In this document: positions 58,723 through 64,000 of the stretch, one piece after another | Position numbering within the stretch: position 1 is the stretch's first letter | Layout of the letters: each line of letters starts with the position of its first letter | Notes under the pieces: generated by a model | Databases searched by the model: none | What the model was told of the DNA's origin: nothing | Seen by the model: only the letters and a program-made list of their open reading frames with translations | From: Asterias rubens | Taxonomy: Eukaryota > Echinodermata > Asteroidea > Forcipulatida > Asteriidae | Reading direction: 5' to 3' | DNA length: 64,000 bases | NCBI RefSeq assembly: GCF_902459465.1 | Contig: NC_047062.1 | Location: 28,886,673 to 28,950,672, forward strand | Made by a program: the position numbers and the translations under genes

Positions 58723-58856
58723 GTGGTCAAGTCAGGACCGGTGTTACACATTATAACCCTCAGCACAACCTTGGGTCGGGCATGCTTTATCCTAACAAAC
58801 TACCCTCATGTACTTTACAGGGCTAGGAACATACCCAGCGCCTAATTGGGGACCAC

Positions 58857-59138
<282 letters not shown>

Positions 59139-59574
59139 TCAATTTCATAGACCACAATGACAACCCTTTCTTATATTGACCCCTTGCACGCACATCACAC
59201 GCGGCAACTGTCGACGCTCATCATGTTGGTGGGCAAAAGGTTTTCATGTAAACGCTGCGTTGCCTAAAATGCGCACTTCACTGAATAACGCACAGTGACA
59301 TTGCCCACCAGTATGCCGCATCCAAGATTACTCTGATGATGACGTCAGGTGAATTGGTCAATTGAAGGTTTTGTTTGTCAACACTAATGTAAATAAATCT
59401 GTTGAGTCTTGTTTTCGTTTGTTTCCGTCAATTATTCATTTCCATAATTCACTATCCATAGTTTGGTAACATTTTACCCTGGGTTGGGGTTAGGATTAGG
59501 GTTTCAGTCCATACCTAATTGAGTGAGTTTTTCCTATTTTGGGTTATCCTCTCATATCTTAACCTGTCATTTAC

Positions 59575-59960
59575 TTAAAGGCAGTGGACACTATTGGTAA
59601 TTGTCAAAGACTAGCCTTCACAGTTGGTGTATCTCAACATATCCATAAAATAAGAAACCTGAGAAAATTTGAGCTCAATCGGTCGCCGAAGTTGCGAGAT
59701 AATAATGAAAGAAAAAACACCCTTGTCACACGAAGTTGTGTGCATTTAGATGGTTGATTTCGAGACCTTAAGTTCTAAACTTGAGGTCTTGAAATCAAAT
59801 TCGTGGAAAATTACTTCTTTCTCGAAAACTATGGCACTTCAGAGGGAGCTGTTTCTCACAATGTTTTATACCATCAACCTCTCCCCATTACTCGTAATCA
59901 AGAAAGGTTTTTTGATGATAATTATTTTGAGTAATTACCAATAGTGTCCACTGCCTTTAA
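59575..59960 (+). mobile_element. AAGGCAGTGGACACTATTGG family, copy 3
   Basis: TTAAAGGCAGTGGACACTAT to ATAGTGTCCACTGCCTTTAA. The ends are perfect inverted repeats and the central palindrome is TTTCGAGACCTTAAGTT against CTTGAGGTCTTGAAATC. It lies in the last intron of the minus-strand gene. Confidence 0.93.
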
Positions 59961-60301
59961 GGCCTTCTCTACACCGGTATCTTCAGACATACGGGCAAAG
60001 TCCGGTTAATACTTCACATGAAAGCAAAAGCAAAGCGAAAAACGTGAAGCAAACAATACCTCCCGCATTGTGATGCAGCGAAATTCGCCATTGCAATTCG
60101 CATGAAGTAAGATCCAGGCTTTACAGCGCTAATGTATAATCACTTCTAAGGTTCCTTTGAGGTCATTACCACAAGTATATAAGAATAATAAAAAATCAAA
60201 ATATTTGATACCAAAAAACACATCAAACGCAGAGCCTTCAAATTTGGCACAAAAAGTTAATCGAATACATGAGGTCAGAGTTAAAAGGTCAAAGTTCATA
60301 C

Positions 60302-60355
60302 CTTCTGGTTTGCCTCCAGGTCGTTGCTTAATCTTCTCTTTATAAGTAGGGTAGC
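60302..60355 (-). CDS. Internal exon of the same minus-strand gene
   Basis: A 54-nt exon between an acceptor (CTGAATTTGACCTGCAG) and a donor (CAGAAG, then GTATGAA). It encodes (S)YPTYKEKIKQRPGGKPE(V), basic and proline-containing. The split codons at both ends match the neighbouring exons. The other two frames either hit a stop or fail to join. Confidence 0.65.
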
Positions 60356-60798
60356 CTGCAGGTCAAATTCAGAAAAAGACAATGTTAAAAATGACTATAC
60401 ATGTTTTCAATACGTGGCCTTTCCCAGGCAAAACGGTCTAACATCTAAAATCGTTGGATCCTATAAGATAACTTCTTGGTAAATTGAAGGCGTCTTTTCC
60501 ACTTCAAAAATTCGAAGGGATTCTTCGTATGGATGTGAATATAACATGTTCTATCTTGGCCTCCATTTACACTTTTCATCCCGTTTTTTATATGGTTTTA
60601 TCCCGTTCTAACAGCTAATCTCTGTACTTGCTTTTCTCAAAATATAATTTTTCAAGGTCTATTTTGCCATGGAAGGGTCATACTCCTCTTGTACATGAGA
60701 AGAAGAATAACACAAAGGAGATCTCTAATGCACACTGATATTATTATTAGTGACATGGTGTCGAAGAAAGCAGCTACCCACGGCTGCTTTGACGTTCA

Positions 60799-61126
60799 TT
60801 AAAGGAACACGTTGCCTTGGATCGGTCGAGTTGGTCTTTGAAAAGCATAGATAGATAATTTAAAAGTAGAATATAATGATCTGCACAAACATGTCTCGGA
60901 ATTTCACGGTTTTCATTTTAGAAGAAACAGGGTCGGCCATCCATAAATGGTCGACCGTTTTAGTCGACGATGTAAAAGGAAAACCACGCAATTTCGAGGG
61001 ATATTTGTGTAGATCATTATATTCTACTTTTAAAACATCTTTCTAACCATATTCATTTTATAACAAACGCTTACAGACGCTATTTATAGACCAACTCGTC
61101 CGATCCAAGGCAACGTGTTCCTTTAA
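60799..61126. mobile_element. Palindromic element, AAAGGAACACGTTGCC family, copy 3 (shortened)
   Basis: Same ends as copies 1 and 2, but 328 bp long because parts of the left arm and centre are missing. It lies in an intron of the minus-strand gene. Confidence 0.9.
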
Positions 61127-61297
61127 TCGGAGCTGAGGAATCATCCAGCCTTTTTGTATGTGGATGATGCTGGCCTGACATATCGCACTAGCCTAGTTCA
61201 CAACTCTATGATGTTTGTCAAGTAATAGTGTTTCTATAAATGCATGCGTGAATGTCATCAGCATATTTGATTGAAACAGCTACATTGATTGCATTGA

Positions 61298-61511
61298 GGG
61301 CGGTCAGGTTGTAGTAGTGGTATTTTTCCTCACTTCCACCTCCAGGAACACCTTCATTTGAATCCCAATCGGGGGCACTATGTGGATTGGGTTTTCAGTC
61401 CTATCGGCCTGCATAGGTTTTGCCTTGAATAATTCTCTGGGGTTATCCTCCCACATCTAAAAACTGAAACTTGCCTTCATTGTCTTCTCTCCATTGGGTT
61501 CTTGGCCAGTA
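61298..61511 (+). mobile_element. tRNA-like SINE S5
   Basis: Plus-strand copy of the S1-S4 family: GGTTGTAGTAGTGGTAT, CACTTCCACCTCCAGGA, ATTTGAATCCCAATCGGGGG (B-box region), and a tail ending TTGGGTTCTTGGCCAGT. It contains an extra GTTTTCAGTCCTATCGGCCT segment compared with S3. Confidence 0.7.
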
Positions 61512-61590
61512 TAGTGGTAAAGTTAACTATTCTGAGAGTCCTTGGCTTCATAACCGGAATCAATCAATGAAATATGATATGCAAGGTTTA

Positions 61591-61788
<198 letters not shown>

Positions 61789-61792
61789 TTAC

Positions 61793-62185
61793 TTAAAGGC
61801 AGTGGACACTATTGGTAATTGTCAACGAGTAGTCTTCACAGTTGGTGTATCTCAACATATGCATAAAATACATGTAACAAACCTGTGAAAATTTGAGCTC
61901 AATCGGTCATCAAAGTTGCGAGATAATAATGAAAGAAGAAAACACCTTTGTCACACGAATTTGTGTGCGTTTAGATGGTTGATTATGAGACCTCAAGTTC
62001 TAAACTTGAGGTCTTGAAATCAAATTTGTGGAAAATTACTTCTTTCTCCAAAACTATGGCACTTCAGAGGGAGCTGTTTCTCACAATGTTTTATACCACC
62101 AACCTCTCCCCATTACTTGTCACCAAGAAAGGTTTTATGCTAATAATTATTTTGAGTAATTACCAATAGTGTCCACTGCCTTTAA
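61793..62185 (+). mobile_element. AAGGCAGTGGACACTATTGG family, copy 4
   Basis: TTAAAGGCAGTGGACACTAT to AGTGTCCACTGCCTTTAA, about 390 bp, same orientation as copy 3. It also lies in an intron of the minus-strand gene. Confidence 0.93.
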
Positions 62186-62249
62186 AGTAAGAAAACAAGG
62201 ACTGACGATAGGGGAACAAATTAGAATCTTCCATCATAACCACTACATA

Positions 62250-62367
62250 GGGCCTTTACGAAACCACGGCTTGGGATCTGTCCTTCAGATTGAAGTCCCA
62301 TGAGGAGAACATTTTCTAAACAACTGACTGGGGAAGTGTAAGCCCAAGCCATGATTTCGTAAGGCCC
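62250..62367. mobile_element. Small inverted-repeat element, GGGCCTTTACGAAACCACGG ends
   Basis: About 25-bp ends: GGGCCTTTACGAAACCACGG then CTTGGG at the left, and its near-inverse CCCAAGCCATGATTTCGTAA then GGCCC at the right. Length is 118 bp. Confidence 0.75.
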
Positions 62368-63055
62368 ATAAAATGTGGACAAAGTTTAGAGAGCGATCGA
62401 ACTTGGGAGAACAGTTTCTTGACAACAGACGGGGCTACCTTGGTTAAATAAGATGAAATAAATGTATATGATTTGAGGCATTGTATGGTGAGGTATCAAT
62501 TATATATTTGGTTTGCGGTAACACCATGTGTAGATTTTGTATTAGAGAACTGTCTTGCTTTATATTCTACTAACGCGGAGTACACTTTATCAGTTCTCAG
62601 GGGAACTTCACAGTTCTAAAAAGAACTGTGCTGCTTTTAAACTACTCCCTGGGCGGAAGGTAGAAAATCAGCCAGGACTACTACTTTAGCTTTTAGTGGA
62701 TCGTTATGAACTTCATTACTGCGGAGTTAGTTCTTAATTGGTCTTGTTTTGACTAGCTTGCTCTAGCCATTGTTAGGAGACTGAAGAAATGTGGTCTTAT
62801 TGATAGGGGTTTAGAGGTTTCAGTGTAGAGTCAGTCACTGCTCTGATTGGTTCTCCTGAAAGTAGACCTGGGGCTGATTTCACATGAGCTAAGATTGATC
62901 TTAACGCCAAATCAATTGTAGTTGCTCAGTGAAGTGTAATGTCACAATACACATCGCTATGCTAATACTGACAATTTGTCTTGGGATGAATTTTATAGCT
63001 TTGTGAAATCTGGATCAGGTTGGGGGGCTCAGAGTTACAAAAGAAATAAAATCTA

Positions 63056-63370
<315 letters not shown>

Positions 63371-63744
63371 CCTCATAAGTGAACTTAAAGGAACACTACA
63401 GAATTGATTTTGCTACAAAACAGTTGCTGGCAGTGTAAGCACTTGATGTTATCCACCACATACATAAACTGACAATCCTGGAGAAGTTTGAGAGCGATCA
63501 GCCAACTGGGTCACGAGAACATAGTAAAAAACTGATTACACATTTTGCATGACATTGATGCAAAAAAAAAAAAAGAATGAAACGCTCACTGAGCGATAAA
63601 CTCAAACGCGAAACTAGATAAGTTATTTCTCATCAAATATGACATTTCAGACAGAAATATTTCAAGGGATGTTTTGTACTATCATCATCAATAGGTCGTG
63701 TAAGTTAGATGTAAATCTGTGATCTTCACGATTTGGTTTCTTAC

Positions 63745-63784
63745 CAATTCTGTAACGTTCCTTGAATAACTGTAGCTCACAAGC
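63745..63784 (-). CDS. Internal exon of the minus-strand gene, most 5' in the window
   Basis: A 40-nt exon between an acceptor (TTACATGTTACCTCAG) and a donor (AGAATTG, then GTAAGAAA). In phase with the 63070-63169 exon it encodes LVSYSYSRNVTEL. It is small, but the borders are good and the phase is consistent. The upstream exons are outside the window. Confidence 0.55.
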
Positions 63785-64000
63785 CTGAGGTAACATGTAA
63801 ACAAGGCTGCTTGCTATGTGAACCAGAACACCAGGTTTAACACCTACTCTTCCATGATAAGTGTTGTGGGTTTATTTACATGCACTAGACCTACGGTTTA
63901 ATGGCCAATCCAAAGGACAAACCACTAAAAGCGCAGGTAAAGTATTGTTAAGTTAAGGATACAAGTGCCATAACCGGAACTCAAACCTACACTCCGACCG

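Overview
The window looks like nuclear DNA of a metazoan with introns and many repeats. It is most likely an echinoderm, and probably a sea star. The base composition is AT-rich, coding sequence is sparse and split by GT/AG splice sites, and tRNA-derived SINEs, short inverted-repeat elements and minisatellites are dense. Three dispersed families look familiar to me from asteroid genomes: a palindrome ending in AAAGGAACACGTTGCC, a family ending in AAGGCAGTGGACACTATTGG, and foldbacks ending in GGGCCCAATTTCATAGAGCT. The organism call is from memory and was not checked by a search. No bacterial, plasmid or CRISPR features are present.

Region by region. 1-14 kb is almost gene-free, with three short inverted-repeat elements, one 1-kb minisatellite (6.0-7.0 kb) and one tRNA-derived SINE (13.1-13.4 kb). 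14.3-26.6 kb holds the most interesting locus: an intron-bearing, decayed copy of the RNA polymerase I subunit gene POLR1H (RPA12/ZNRD1) on the + strand. Exons are at 14331-14460, 19059-19161 (tentative), 22284-22393 and 23175-23199. Exon 1 has lost a zinc-ligand cysteine, exon 2 is frameshifted, and exon 3 has an in-frame TGA that looks like a CpG transition. The terminal exon, with its splice acceptor, has been amplified into five copies in a tandem array of about 825 bp per unit (23083-26640). Each unit fuses intron-2 sequence to the last exon and skips exon 3. The introns carry a Mutator-like element with a 10-bp target duplication, a nested DNA transposon with a BED-like exon, and several MITEs.

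27-41 kb has dispersed repeats and two large related elements with long inverted arms (28709-31599 and 36944-40732). The arms share a conserved subterminal block. Between them lie a CpG-containing promoter and two candidate 5' exons of an unidentified minus-strand gene (34.3-35.2 kb), and two adjacent minisatellites (35.5-36.5 kb). 41.6-48.7 kb is a minisatellite followed by five tandem, diverging exon-like modules on the minus strand, each with splice-like borders and most with a SINE at the same place. 48-58 kb has foldback elements, a LINE endonuclease fragment and a 16-bp minisatellite of 57 units.

58.8-63.8 kb contains the 3' end of a real-looking minus-strand gene: four consecutive exons whose splice phases all agree, ending in a stop codon. 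I do not recognise the protein. The rest of this gene lies to the right of the window. No pathway or operon links the genes; the main biological content is repeat-driven gene decay and exon amplification.
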